42,982 nucleotides of DNA from NCBI GenBank assembly GCA_900315975.1, contig ONBA01000023.1, forward strand, positions 1 to 42,982. The letters are read 5' to 3'. The position numbers and the translations under genes were made by a program. The stretch is from an uncultured Ruminococcus sp. Its GTDB lineage: Bacteria; Bacillota_A; Clostridia; Oscillospirales; Ruminococcaceae. Below, piece by piece: positions 23,939-34,169 of this stretch. The first letter of the stretch is position 1. Each line of letters opens with the position of its first letter. The notes below the pieces were generated by a model. The model was given only the letters and a program-made list of their open reading frames with translations. It made no database searches and was not told where the DNA came from.

Positions 23939-25555
23939 TTATTCTTCTGTTTCTTCTTCCTTGGCAGCACGTCCGCTGTTAGCAGGGAGCGACTTCATTG
24001 TCGGGAAGAGGAGAACGTCTCTGATAGAAGCACTGTTTGTGAGAAGCATTACGAGACGGTCGATACCGTATCCGATTCCGCCTGTAGGAGGCATACCGAT
24101 TTCAAGTGCACGGAGGAAGTCCTCGTCTGTGCGGTTAGCTTCCTCGTCACCCTGACTGAGAGCTTCTTCCTGAGCCTTGAAACGCTCACGCTGGTCAATA
24201 GGGTCATTCAGCTCTGAGTAAGCGTTACACATCTCACGTCCTGTGATAAAGAGCTCGAAACGCTCAACGTAGTCCGGATCATCGGGCTTTTTCTTAGTAA
24301 GGGGAGAGATCTCGATCGGGTGATCCATGATGAAAGTAGGCTGGATAAGGTGCTCTTCAACATAAGCCTCGAAGAAGAGGTTGAGAATGTCACCGCGCTT
24401 GTGGCGGTCCTCGAATTCAACGTTATGCTCCTTAGCGACAGCTTTTGCCTCTTCAAGAGTCTTTATCTCCTTGAAGTCAACGCCTGAATACTTCTTTACA
24501 GCGTCGATCATAGTGAGTCTCTCGAAAGGTTTGCCGAGGTCGATCATGTACTCGCCGTAGGGAACGCAGGTAGTACCGCAAACTTCCTGAGCAACATGGC
24601 GGAACATATTCTCAGTAAGGTCCATCATACCATAATAATCGGTATAAGCCTGATAGAGTTCCATGAGAGTGAACTCAGGGTTATGGCGGGTATCAACACC
24701 CTCATTGCGGAAAACTCTGCCTATTTCGTAAACTCTTTCAAGTCCGCCTACGATAAGACGCTTGAGGTAGAGTTCGAGACTGATACGGAGCTTAACTTCC
24801 TCATCAAGAGCATTGTAGTGTGTCTCAAAAGGTCTTGCAGCAGCGCCGCCGGCATTTGAAACGAGCATAGGAGTTTCAACTTCCATGAAGCCCTGATTGT
24901 CGAGGTAGCGTCTGATGGAAGCAATTATCTTTGAACGCTTAACGAAAGTGTCCTTGACCTCGGGATTGATGATGAGGTCGAGGTAGCGCTGACGGTATCT
25001 TGTATCTGTGTCTTTAAGACCGTGCCACTTTTCAGGAAGGGGGAGGAGTGACTTTGAAAGGAGTACGATGCTTTTAGCGTGTATAGAGATCTCGCCCTTT
25101 CTTGTTCTGAAAACGAAACCTTCAACACCGATGATATCGCCGATATCCCACTTCTTCTTGAACTCCTTGAAGAGGTCTGCTCCAACATCGTTTGAGCGGA
25201 TGTAGACCTGAATACGGTCGGAACTGTCGCGAACGTCGATGAAGTTAGCCTTACCCATATCTCTCCAGCTCATGATACGTCCTGCGATACGGACGGTGTT
25301 CTCGTGAAGAGCCTCAAGGCTTGCGTTGAACTTTTCCTCGTCGTCACCGGCAGCAGCCTTGAGTTCAGCTTCCTTAGCCTCGTAATCGCTCTTGAGAGCG
25401 GCAGCTTTGCCTGTAACGTCGAACTTAGTGATAGTGAAGGGGTCGCAGCCGCCCTCACGGAGAGCAGCGAGTTTATCGAGCCTGTCCTTCTTGAGTATAT
25501 TTATGTCCTGTTCCTCTTCGGCAGGAACAGCGGGATTTGTCTGATTTTCACTCAT
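23939..25555 (-). CDS. lysS: lysyl-tRNA synthetase, class II
   Basis: This 538-aa enzyme charges tRNA-Lys. The start is ATG 25553-25555 (MSENQTNPAVPAEEEQDINI) behind AAAGGA; the longer frame to 25630 overlaps greA and is not used. An OB-fold anticodon domain lies near residues 80-180 (ENTVRIAGRIMSWRDMGKAN). The class II core carries motif 2 (VYEIGRVFRNEGVDTRHNPE) and motif 3 (GIGYGIDRLVMLLTNSASIR). It is the second gene of an operon with greA, 22 bp apart, a common order in Firmicutes. A short acidic tail, AKEEETEE, is present. Two structured RNA elements follow the stop. Confidence 0.97.
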   Translation of the reverse strand: MSENQTNPAVPAEEEQDINILKKDRLDKLAALREGGCDPFTITKFDVTGKAAALKSDYEAKEAELKAAAGDDEEKFNASLEALHENTVRIAGRIMSWRDMGKANFIDVRDSSDRIQVYIRSNDVGADLFKEFKKKWDIGDIIGVEGFVFRTRKGEISIHAKSIVLLSKSLLPLPEKWHGLKDTDTRYRQRYLDLIINPEVKDTFVKRSKIIASIRRYLDNQGFMEVETPMLVSNAGGAAARPFETHYNALDEEVKLRISLELYLKRLIVGGLERVYEIGRVFRNEGVDTRHNPEFTLMELYQAYTDYYGMMDLTENMFRHVAQEVCGTTCVPYGEYMIDLGKPFERLTMIDAVKKYSGVDFKEIKTLEEAKAVAKEHNVEFEDRHKRGDILNLFFEAYVEEHLIQPTFIMDHPIEISPLTKKKPDDPDYVERFELFITGREMCNAYSELNDPIDQRERFKAQEEALSQGDEEANRTDEDFLRALEIGMPPTGGIGYGIDRLVMLLTNSASIRDVLLFPTMKSLPANSGRAAKEEETEE

Positions 25556-25577
25556 TGTGATACGTCCTTTCGGGTGA

Positions 25578-26045
25578 TTATTTTGAGATATCCATGACCT
25601 CGAAACGGAGCTCGCCAACGGGAGCTTCAACGATGAATACGTCGCCGACTTTTTTCTTCATAGCAGCCTTGCCGATAGGTGACTCGTCGGATATCATGTG
25701 GTTTTTAACGTCAACGTGGTTAGTGCCGACGATAGTGAAGGTCTCGACCTTGTCAGTGCCGACCTTTTTGATTTTTATAACAGAACCCATACCTATCTCG
25801 TCAACGGAAATGTTTGAGTCCTCGATAATATCAGCATTGTCGATAGTGTGCTGAAGTTCAGCGATCTTGGCTTCGAGAATAGCCTGTTCGTTTTTAGCCT
25901 CATCGTACTCAGCATTCTCGGAGAGGTCTCCGTATGAACGTGCAACTTTGAGTCGCTCAGCAACTTCCTTACGTTTATTGATCTTAAGGTCATCAAGTTC
26001 AAGGACCAGCTTTTCGTAGTTTGATCTTGACATCTGCTTACCCAT
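25578..26045 (-). CDS. greA: transcription elongation factor GreA
   Basis: The 155-aa protein rescues backtracked RNA polymerase by stimulating cleavage of the 3' end of the RNA. The start is ATG 26045 (MGKQMSRSNYEKLVLELDDL) after AAGGAG. The coiled-coil N-terminal domain ends in the catalytic tip ARSYGDLSENAEYDEAKNEQ, with the acidic D and E residues intact. The C-terminal FKBP-like domain is complete (SDESPIGKAAMKKKVGDVF). It heads the operon with lysS and has a perfect consensus promoter. Confidence 0.97.
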   Translation of the reverse strand: MGKQMSRSNYEKLVLELDDLKINKRKEVAERLKVARSYGDLSENAEYDEAKNEQAILEAKIAELQHTIDNADIIEDSNISVDEIGMGSVIKIKKVGTDKVETFTIVGTNHVDVKNHMISDESPIGKAAMKKKVGDVFIVEAPVGELRFEVMDISK

Positions 26046-26117
26046 ATAACACAACTCCTTAAAAATTAATCAGCATTGCCTGCACATACGCAGAGCAATA
26101 AAAAAGCATACTAATAT

Positions 26118-26146
26118 ATTATAATATAAAGTCAGCGATTTGTCAA
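26118..26146 (-). promoter_or_regulatory. perfect consensus promoter of greA-lysS
   Basis: TTGACA (26141-26146), 17 bp, TATAAT (26118-26123) on the minus strand, about 70 bp before greA. Confidence 0.88.
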
Positions 26147-26179
26147 CAAAAAAATGAATCGAAAAATAACTGTGTGCAG

Positions 26180-26208
26180 TTGCAATTTGTTATATAATAT
26201 GGTATAAT
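26180..26208 (+). promoter_or_regulatory. promoter of the DUF4011 helicase gene
   Basis: TTGCAA (26180-26185), 17 bp, TATAAT (26203-26208) on the plus strand, 49 bp before the ATG at 26258. It is divergent from the greA promoter. Confidence 0.82.
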
Positions 26209-26257
26209 TAATTTTGTATATGAAATTCCAGCCTTTTACGGCAGAACGGAGCTGAAC

Positions 26258-29200
26258 ATGGAGAATACGATAACTTTTGGCGGAAGTGTTACGAAACAGA
26301 TAAATTTTGCGATGCAGCAGAATTATATCCCTGTTTTCCGCAATATAACTCTTACTAATAATACTGACAGCGACATTTCAGGAGTCAAGCTGAGGATAAG
26401 CTTTGAGCCTGAATTTGCCAAGCCGTTCGAGTCCGCTCCGATAGACCTTTCTCCTGCGAGACCAGCAGAGGTACCGCAGATAGATATAGTGATAAATTCT
26501 GAGTACCTTTTCAGCCTGACCGAGAAAATGGTCGGAAGTGTAACTCTTGAAGCTGTAAGGGAAGGCGAAGTTATCGCTTCTGAGGTAAAAACTATCGAAC
26601 TTCTCGCTTACGACCAGTGGACGGGAGTAAATTTCATGCCTGAAATGGCGGCTGCATTTATAACTCCGAATCACCCGAAAGTCAAGGAGGTCATCGCTTC
26701 TGCGGGAGTTTATATGCAGAAATGGAGCGGTTCGCCGTCTTTTACCGGATACCAGACACGCAACCCAAACATCGTAAAAATGCAGATGGGAGCGGTGTAT
26801 GCGGCACTACAGGAGCAGAATATCGCGTATACTGCTCCGCCTTCCAGCTATGAGACTGCACAGCGGATACGTATGCATGACGAGGTCCTAACGGCGAAAA
26901 ACGGAACTTGTCTTGACCTCGCTGTACTGTATTGTGCCTGCCTTGAAGCTATTGACCTCAATCCGCTCCTTTTCATTGTAAAGGGGCACGCTTTTGCCGG
27001 TGCATGGCTGAATAACGAGACTTTCTCCGACTGCCTGCAATACGATGTATCAGCTATAACCAAGCGTATAGCCAAGGGAGTAGACGCGATGAGCGTTGTT
27101 GAGTGTACCGACTTTACTGCCGGAAAAAAGGTTGAATTCGACGATTCTGAGCGTCATGCGGCTTCTCATCTTGAATCGTTTGACGATTTCTACTTTGCAA
27201 TAGACATTACACGTACCCGTGCAGGCGGTATACGTCCCATGCCTTCGAGAGTCTCCGAAAACGGAACATTCAAGGCAGTTGATTACGGTGAGCGTAAGCG
27301 CAGTGACATCACTTCCGCACCGTCTGAAATGGACATAATCGGTGATATTGAGCTGAACGGCGAACAGCGCGAGGTCACGAAACAGGTGCTATGGGAGCGT
27401 AAGCTGCTTGACCTCAGCCTGAGAAACAGTCTGCTGAATTTCCGTCCTTCGACTATGAACGTTCAGGTCATGATAACTGACCTCGGCGAACTTGAGGACG
27501 AGATATCAAAGGGCGAGGAGTTCAGGGTATGTGCAGTTCCGAATGATATGTCACTGCAAATGGCGGACAATAAAATTTTCGAGGTTGAAAATGACAAGGC
27601 TCACATCGACGCAGTTGCTGAGTCTGAATTCAAGAGCCGCAGACTTCGCACATTCCTGAGTGAATCCGAGCTTGAAAAGATAATGAAGAAGCTTCACCGT
27701 CAGGCAAAGGTAAGTATCGAGGAGAACGGTGCTAACACTATTTATCTCGCACTCGGCTTCCTGCGGTGGTTTGAGACTGACAAAAGCGAGAAACCGCGTT
27801 ATGCACCGCTTGTGCTTATTCCGATAGACATCAACCGACGTGTTCAGGATAAGTCCTATTCTATAACAGTCCGCGACGAGGAAACACAGGTCAATATCAC
27901 TGTTCTTGAAATGCTCAGACAGTTTTTCGGCATCGACATAACCGGTCTCGACCCTGTTCCGATGGACGAAAACGGAGTGAACCTTCCGCTCATATTCAGT
28001 ACCGTAAGACAGGGCATAATGGCACGTACACGATGGGATATCGAAGAATATGCATTCATAGGGCAGTTCTCGTTCAACCGTTTTATCATGTGGAACGATA
28101 TACGCAACCGTGCTGACGAGCTTGCACAGAATAAGGTAGTAGCAAGTCTTATTTCCGGCAAGACCGAGTGGGACGGCGGTGATATCGAGATGACTCCGCT
28201 CGACCTTGACAACAAGGTCTCACCGACCGACCTTGCTGTACCTGTTGCGGCTGATTCGTCACAGCTTGCGGCGGTGTATGCAGCAAATTCCGGAAACAGT
28301 TTCGTTCTCCACGGACCTCCCGGAACCGGTAAATCGCAGACTATCACGAATATGATAGCTAATGCACTGCACCACGGCAAAACAGTACTTTTCGTAGCTG
28401 AGAAAATGGCGGCACTTGAAGTTGTTGAAAAGCGACTGAATAAAATCGGTCTCGGACCATTCTGCCTTGAGCTTCACTCGAATAAGGCGCAGAAAAGAGC
28501 GGTACTCAAACAGCTTGAGGAAACTCTGAGTGTCGGCAGAGTTAAAACTCCTGAGGAGTATTCTGCACAGGCGGAGAAAATATCACAGCTTCGTGCCGAA
28601 CTCAACGATACTATGGAGGAGATACATAAAGTCCGCGGATATGGTCTGTCACTCTATGATGCGGCGATAAGATACGAGCAGTTCAAGGATTTCGGCGGCA
28701 AATTCAGCTTCACGCAGTCACAGATAGACTCCATGACTTCTGAAACTTATCAGAACTGGCGAAGTGAGCTTGAAAGACTTGCTGCGGCAGGAAAAGAATT
28801 CGGCGATGTTACGACTACTCCGCTGACCTGCTGCCGTCTCACGGAGTGTACTCCTGATACGCGCGGAAAGCTTGAAGCAAAGCTTTCCGAGTTCAAGTCT
28901 GCACTTGCAGCTGCTGACGTTCATACGTCCGATATCTGCGCTATGACCGGTTCACAGGCACTTTCGTATGAGCAGTGCAGAGCGGTCGCAGAGATAATGA
29001 CAGAAGCCTCAGGTGAGGGTTACATTCTTCCGCAGATACTTTCCGGCAGTGAATGGGAACTCCGCAAGGGGGCAGTCGAAAAGCTTATAGCTTCCGGCAG
29101 ACAGCAGCGTGCACTCAAAGCAGAAGTGCTCACTCAATTCGAGCCGTCGGTACTTACGTATAACAGCAGCGGCGCATTAGTGAACTGGAAAACTGCACAG

Positions 29201-32056
29201 GGAAAATGGTTCCTGTCAAAGGCACTTGAGACAAGCAAACTCGTAAAAGAACTTGCTGCCCATGCGAAAAATCCTGCATCTGTCACAAAGCAGAATATGC
29301 AGGCAAACATAGAAAAGCTCAGCGCACTCGGTAATCTTACATCTGAGCTGACAGGTGTTCAGCCCGATACAGCAGCTGTATTCGGGGCGCTCTGGCAGGG
29401 TGAAAACTCTGACTGGGACATGATAGATAAGGCTGTCACTCTTTCGGAAAATCTCAGGGGAAAGCTTCTTGCTGCACCTCTTGATACGAATGAGAGGACA
29501 ACTCTCGCAAACGCTGTAGCGTCTAATTATTCCGACCCTGCGTCCAAGCAGAATTCCCGTATCACGTCAGAAAAGATAACAGCAGACTATTCAGCTCTCG
29601 ACAGGATAGTATCCGGACTTGAAAGTGAATTCGCACTCAGACCCGCTCTTCTCGGTGAAAAAAATGGTTGGGCAGCGGCTGCTTCATCACAGGCAGACAG
29701 CATTATTTCAGCACTCCCTCAGTTGAAGGAATGGACAGGTATAGTCACGATTTGCAATAAACTCGGCGAACTTGGTATTCCCGCAGTTGCAGACAACTTC
29801 CTTGCCGGAAAGGTAGGAAGCGGCGAACTTCTTCGCAGTTTCGACAGTGACATCTGCCGTGCAATGGTGACATCAACGATATCGTCTACTCCGGCACTTG
29901 CAAAGTTCCAGGGTGCACTATTTGAAGAGACTATCCGCAAGTACAATGAAGTGCTCGACAGCTTCTCAAAGCTTACAATAAATGAACTTGTTGCTGAATT
30001 ATCGGCGAAAATACCGGCTTCAGGAACTTCTGCCGCAAGCTCTGAGATAGGAATCCTTCAGAAAGCGATAAAGAGCAACGGACGTATGATGTCGATACGA
30101 AAGCTTTTCGATAGTATACCGAATCTGCTCAGGAGAATGTGTCCGGTAATGCTCATGAGTCCGATATCTGTAGCGCAGTACATCGACCCGTCGTATCCGA
30201 AGTTTGACCTTGTAATATTCGATGAGGCTTCACAGCTTCCGACCTGCGAGGCTGTAGGAGCGATAGCACGCGGCGAAAACGTGATAGTAGTCGGCGACCC
30301 GAAACAGCTTCCGCCGACCAGCTTCTTCTCGTCAAATCAGGTCGATGAGGAAAACTACGAGAAGGAGGACCTTGAAAGTGTCCTCGACGACTGTCTCGCT
30401 CTCTCGATGCCTCAGGAACACCTTTTGTGGCACTACCGTTCACAGCATGAAAGTCTCATAGCGTACAGCAATGCCAGGTACTACGAAAACAAGCTTTTCA
30501 CATTCCCGTCGCCTGATGACCAGGTATCGGAGGTCAGCTGGGTACACGTTGACGGATACTACGATAAGAGCTCAACTCGTACAAACAAGGCGGAGGCACA
30601 GGCTATCGTTGACGAAATTTCCCGCAGACTTGAAGACCCTCAGCTTCGCAGACAGAGTATCGGAGTTGTTACATTCAGTCTGCCCCAGCAGAATCTCATT
30701 GACGATATGCTCATGGACGCTTACAGAGCTCGTCCTGAGCTTGAGCAGTGGGCGAATGAGCAGTACGAGCCTATAATTATAAAGAACCTTGAAAATGTAC
30801 AGGGTGACGAGCGTGACGTTATCATGTTCTCTATCGGCTACGGTCCCGACAAGGAAGGCAAGGTCAGCATGAACTTTGGTCCTCTTAACAGGGACGGTGG
30901 CTGGCGAAGACTCAATGTAGCAATATCGCGTTCAAAGTGTAAGATGATAGTATTCTCGGTAATCACTCCGGATATGATAGACCTCTCACGCACACGCTCG
31001 GACGGTGTTGAAGGACTGAAAGGCTTCCTCGAATTTGCTGCAAAGGGCAGGAGTGCACTTGCAGTCAGGGGAAATACTTCCGGAAACAGCACCGGTTTTT
31101 CGAGTGTTCTTGCTGATGAACTTAAAAAGCGCGGATATACTGCAAATTGCAGTGTAGGTTGTTCGGATTTCAAGATAGACGTTGCAGTCGCTGACCCGGA
31201 AGAGCCGACAAGGTACATTCTCGGTATCAACTGCGGAACTAAGTCAAACTACGTAAACGGTACTGCTAAGGACAGGCATATCTCGCAGTCAGCGGTGCTT
31301 CGCGGTCTTGGCTGGAATACAATGAACGTCTATATCCTCGACTGGCTCGACAACAAGGAAAAGGTACTCAAGAAGATAGAGGACGAGATAAATGCAGCGG
31401 TAGAGCGCAGGAAAGCTCCTGTTACAGAGGCTGAACCGGAAAAAACTGCAAAACAGGAACTCGTTTTCGAGACGGAAGAGGTAAGTTCTCTTGCAGACAG
31501 ATGTGCGGAATATGTTCCGTTCAAGGTGAAGGAATATGGCACTCCTGACAGCTTCAGCGAAGCAGGGGAGGCAAAGATGATAAAGTGCGTTAAGGACATT
31601 CTCGCAGAAGAAGCACCTGTCAGCAGGTCTGCTCTAACTAAGAAGCTCTTCGCCTGCTACGGCGTTTCACGTACTACACCTAATACCAAGGCAGCTGCTG
31701 ATTCAGCAATTGAAAAATGCGGAGCCGTTATAACAACGGCAGGGGAGAATGAATTTGTATGGCTGCCGGAACAGAATGCGGCAGAATACGATATCTGCCG
31801 CGCTAAATGCGCTCCTGAGGACAAACGTGCGATAGATGATATCGCACCGGAGGAGATAGCTGCCGGAATTAAAATGATTATGTCGGAGCAGGTAGCAATG
31901 CTGCGTGAGGACCTTATCAGGGAAACTGCTCATCTGTTCGGTTTCACAAGGGTCACACCTGCGATAGAGACAGCAGTCTCACTTGGTATCCGCGAGTCAA
32001 AAAAGCGCGGTTTCGTAGAGTTTTCCGACGATGGAAGAATAAGCTATACAGGCTGA
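26258..32056 (+). CDS. giant DUF4011 superfamily 1 helicase with Vsr-like and DUF3320 domains
   Basis: This 1932-aa protein starts with a beta-rich domain and a transglutaminase-like region (KNGTCLDLAVLYCACLEAID, HAFAGAWLN). DUF4011 follows near 380-560 (LWERKLLDLSLRNSLLNFRP). The SF1 helicase core has Walker A GPPGTGKSQTITN near 690, a long helical insertion, Walker B VIFDEASQLPT near 1320, GDPKQLPPTSFF, and motif VI AISRSKCKMIVFS near 1560. A Vsr-like nuclease region follows (DELKKRGYTANCSVGCSDFK, then LGLGWN-type LRGLGWNTMNVYILDW), then DUF3320-like repeats. Similar DUF4011-helicase-Vsr proteins have been linked to antiphage defence. The usual GIECDG nuclease motif reads GINCGT here, so cleavage activity is doubtful. 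The start follows GGAGCTGAAC. Confidence 0.9.
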   Translation: MENTITFGGSVTKQINFAMQQNYIPVFRNITLTNNTDSDISGVKLRISFEPEFAKPFESAPIDLSPARPAEVPQIDIVINSEYLFSLTEKMVGSVTLEAVREGEVIASEVKTIELLAYDQWTGVNFMPEMAAAFITPNHPKVKEVIASAGVYMQKWSGSPSFTGYQTRNPNIVKMQMGAVYAALQEQNIAYTAPPSSYETAQRIRMHDEVLTAKNGTCLDLAVLYCACLEAIDLNPLLFIVKGHAFAGAWLNNETFSDCLQYDVSAITKRIAKGVDAMSVVECTDFTAGKKVEFDDSERHAASHLESFDDFYFAIDITRTRAGGIRPMPSRVSENGTFKAVDYGERKRSDITSAPSEMDIIGDIELNGEQREVTKQVLWERKLLDLSLRNSLLNFRPSTMNVQVMITDLGELEDEISKGEEFRVCAVPNDMSLQMADNKIFEVENDKAHIDAVAESEFKSRRLRTFLSESELEKIMKKLHRQAKVSIEENGANTIYLALGFLRWFETDKSEKPRYAPLVLIPIDINRRVQDKSYSITVRDEETQVNITVLEMLRQFFGIDITGLDPVPMDENGVNLPLIFSTVRQGIMARTRWDIEEYAFIGQFSFNRFIMWNDIRNRADELAQNKVVASLISGKTEWDGGDIEMTPLDLDNKVSPTDLAVPVAADSSQLAAVYAANSGNSFVLHGPPGTGKSQTITNMIANALHHGKTVLFVAEKMAALEVVEKRLNKIGLGPFCLELHSNKAQKRAVLKQLEETLSVGRVKTPEEYSAQAEKISQLRAELNDTMEEIHKVRGYGLSLYDAAIRYEQFKDFGGKFSFTQSQIDSMTSETYQNWRSELERLAAAGKEFGDVTTTPLTCCRLTECTPDTRGKLEAKLSEFKSALAAADVHTSDICAMTGSQALSYEQCRAVAEIMTEASGEGYILPQILSGSEWELRKGAVEKLIASGRQQRALKAEVLTQFEPSVLTYNSSGALVNWKTAQGKWFLSKALETSKLVKELAAHAKNPASVTKQNMQANIEKLSALGNLTSELTGVQPDTAAVFGALWQGENSDWDMIDKAVTLSENLRGKLLAAPLDTNERTTLANAVASNYSDPASKQNSRITSEKITADYSALDRIVSGLESEFALRPALLGEKNGWAAAASSQADSIISALPQLKEWTGIVTICNKLGELGIPAVADNFLAGKVGSGELLRSFDSDICRAMVTSTISSTPALAKFQGALFEETIRKYNEVLDSFSKLTINELVAELSAKIPASGTSAASSEIGILQKAIKSNGRMMSIRKLFDSIPNLLRRMCPVMLMSPISVAQYIDPSYPKFDLVIFDEASQLPTCEAVGAIARGENVIVVGDPKQLPPTSFFSSNQVDEENYEKEDLESVLDDCLALSMPQEHLLWHYRSQHESLIAYSNARYYENKLFTFPSPDDQVSEVSWVHVDGYYDKSSTRTNKAEAQAIVDEISRRLEDPQLRRQSIGVVTFSLPQQNLIDDMLMDAYRARPELEQWANEQYEPIIIKNLENVQGDERDVIMFSIGYGPDKEGKVSMNFGPLNRDGGWRRLNVAISRSKCKMIVFSVITPDMIDLSRTRSDGVEGLKGFLEFAAKGRSALAVRGNTSGNSTGFSSVLADELKKRGYTANCSVGCSDFKIDVAVADPEEPTRYILGINCGTKSNYVNGTAKDRHISQSAVLRGLGWNTMNVYILDWLDNKEKVLKKIEDEINAAVERRKAPVTEAEPEKTAKQELVFETEEVSSLADRCAEYVPFKVKEYGTPDSFSEAGEAKMIKCVKDILAEEAPVSRSALTKKLFACYGVSRTTPNTKAAADSAIEKCGAVITTAGENEFVWLPEQNAAEYDICRAKCAPEDKRAIDDIAPEEIAAGIKMIMSEQVAMLREDLIRETAHLFGFTRVTPAIETAVSLGIRESKKRGFVEFSDDGRISYTG

Positions 32057-32073
32057 AATAAGGAAGGGATAAT

Positions 32074-33417
32074 TTGAACAGACTTCTTATACTAATAGGA
32101 AAAATCATAGTCGGCGTACTGCACCTGTTAGGCAGAAATGCCGGCAATCTGCCGGGAATCATACTCTGGCACCTTACAAAAGGCAAATGCTGTAAAATGT
32201 TTAAGGTCGACTGCCCGATAATCGCTGTTACCGGTACAAACGGCAAGACCTCCGTAACGAACTGCATTGCACAGCTTTTTGAACAGAGCGGCAAGAAAAT
32301 AATCATCAACAAAGAGGGCAACAACCTCGACACCGGTATATGCTCACTGCTTCTGCGTTACTGCGACGGCTCGGGCAGGGTCGATGCGGACTACCTCATA
32401 CTCGAAACTGATGAGAGCCATGTACCTGTTGTCTACTCTCAGCTGCGGCTCGAAACTCTCGTGGTACTCAATTTCTTCCGCGACCAGCTCGACCGCAACG
32501 GCGAAATGGAGACACTTATCCAGAAAATAAACGGATTCTGTAAAACGTTCGAGGGTAACCTCATTCTCAACGGTGACGACCCGAATACAGCTCGTCTCGG
32601 AAGGGCAAATCCCAACAATAAGAACGTGAAATATTTCCGTGCTGAAAAGTATGCATACGCGACTGAAAGTATCTTTGAGGCTTCCGAGGGCAGATTCTGT
32701 CCATTCTGTGGTGAACCCCTTGAATACGATTATTATCAGTACTCGCATATAGGCAAGTTCATCTGTAAAAAGTGCGGATTCGGAGACTATGAGCCGTACA
32801 TTTCCGCAAGCGATATCGACCTCGAAAAGCCGGTATTCACTGCCGGCGGACACGAGTATTCGCCAAAGCTCAACAGTATTTACAATGTCTACAATATGAC
32901 TGCTGTTGCGGCTGCGGCAACTCTTTACGGTATAAGTCAGGACGTTACGGACAATGTCATTTCCAACTATACTGTCAACAACGGACGTATGGAGTCTTTC
33001 GTGCTCGGTGACAGAGTTACCACTCTTAATCTTGCGAAAAATCCGGTCGGAGCGAATATGACACTCCGCGTAATGAACGAGATGAACGGTGAAAAGGAAC
33101 TCCTTTTCGTGCTCAATGACAATGTTGCAGACGGTCTTGACGTTTCGTGGATATGGGACATAAATTTCAGCATTTTTGAGCGTGTGACAAGAGTTGTTAC
33201 ATCGGGTACACGAGCATACGATATTGCTGTGAGAATCAAGTGCTCCGGATACGACCCTGCTAATATTGTGGTACGTCCCGACCTTGATGAGGCAGTTGAT
33301 GAACTTGCCAAAACGTCCGGACGAAAATTCGTCATCGCAAACTATACCGCTGTTCAGCCGACAAGAGCCGCGCTGAAACGCTATATTTCAAAGCATGGAG
33401 GCAAGAGCAATGAGTGA
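32074..33417 (+). CDS. murT: lipid II isoglutaminyl synthase subunit MurT
   Basis: MurT, with GatD, amidates the D-glutamate of peptidoglycan lipid II to isoglutamine, using glutamine as nitrogen source. The 447-aa protein begins with a TTG codon at 32074 behind AAGGAAGGGA, and no better start is available. It shows the Mur ligase ATP site AVTGTNGKTSVTN and a zinc-ribbon insertion with CPFC and CKKC typical of MurT. A C-terminal DUF1727-type domain follows (RVTTLNLAKNPVGANM, VSWIWDINF). It overlaps gatD by 8 bp. Gene order and length are those of Firmicutes. Confidence 0.95.
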   Translation: MNRLLILIGKIIVGVLHLLGRNAGNLPGIILWHLTKGKCCKMFKVDCPIIAVTGTNGKTSVTNCIAQLFEQSGKKIIINKEGNNLDTGICSLLLRYCDGSGRVDADYLILETDESHVPVVYSQLRLETLVVLNFFRDQLDRNGEMETLIQKINGFCKTFEGNLILNGDDPNTARLGRANPNNKNVKYFRAEKYAYATESIFEASEGRFCPFCGEPLEYDYYQYSHIGKFICKKCGFGDYEPYISASDIDLEKPVFTAGGHEYSPKLNSIYNVYNMTAVAAAATLYGISQDVTDNVISNYTVNNGRMESFVLGDRVTTLNLAKNPVGANMTLRVMNEMNGEKELLFVLNDNVADGLDVSWIWDINFSIFERVTRVVTSGTRAYDIAVRIKCSGYDPANIVVRPDLDEAVDELAKTSGRKFVIANYTAVQPTRAALKRYISKHGGKSNE

Positions 33418-34153
33418 GATAAGAATACTTCATATGTATGCTGATATGCTCGACCTCTACGGCGACTGCGGCAATATGGAAATTATCAGATACCGATGTG
33501 AAAAACGCGGTATCGACTGCATTATCGACAAGTACTCGGTCGACTCGGATATGCCTGATTTCAGCTCCTACGACCTTATATACATCGGCGGAGGTGCAGA
33601 CCTTGAGCAGCAGCATATTTCCGCAGACCTGCTCAAGTGTAAGGACGGCATAAAGTCTGCATACAAGAATGGGACATTCCTTTTCCTGATATGCGGCGGC
33701 TATCAGCTTATGGGCAAGTACTACCGTGATGCAGACGGAAATGACATTCCGGGACTCGGACTTTTCGACTATTACACAGTTGCACCGGCAAGCCGAAAAA
33801 AGCGCTGTATAGGAAATGTAGTGATACGTACTGCATTCACGGGGAAAACAGTTGATATAGTAGGATTTGAGAATCACGGCGGACAGACTCAGGGAGTTAA
33901 AACTCCGCTCGGCGACGTTCTTTACGGTAACGGAAACTGTTCAAAGAGTCCGCATGAGGGGTACTTTGAAAAGAACGTTATCGCGACTTATATGCACGGT
34001 CCGTGTCTTGCGAAAAATCCCGAAATATCTGACTATATTATCGGCTACTGTATCGACAGGAGAAATGGTTCACATACAGACCTTGCTAAGCTTAATGACG
34101 AGCTTGAAATAAAGTGCCGCAGTGTAATGACGGAGCGGCTTATCGGAAAATGA
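33410..34153 (+). CDS. gatD: lipid II isoglutaminyl synthase subunit GatD (glutamine amidotransferase)
   Basis: The protein of about 247 aa releases ammonia from glutamine for MurT. The start is ATG 33410 (MSEIRILHMYADMLDLYGD), preceded by GGAGG and overlapping murT by 8 bp; the ATG at 33395 is an unlikely alternative. The class I amidotransferase-like (CobB/CobQ type) core has the nucleophile cysteine in LICGGYQLMG and a histidine in YMHGPCLAKNP. It is translationally coupled to murT. Confidence 0.95.
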   Translation: MSEIRILHMYADMLDLYGDCGNMEIIRYRCEKRGIDCIIDKYSVDSDMPDFSSYDLIYIGGGADLEQQHISADLLKCKDGIKSAYKNGTFLFLICGGYQLMGKYYRDADGNDIPGLGLFDYYTVAPASRKKRCIGNVVIRTAFTGKTVDIVGFENHGGQTQGVKTPLGDVLYGNGNCSKSPHEGYFEKNVIATYMHGPCLAKNPEISDYIIGYCIDRRNGSHTDLAKLNDELEIKCRSVMTERLIGK

Positions 34154-34169
34154 AATTAACGGAGAAACT

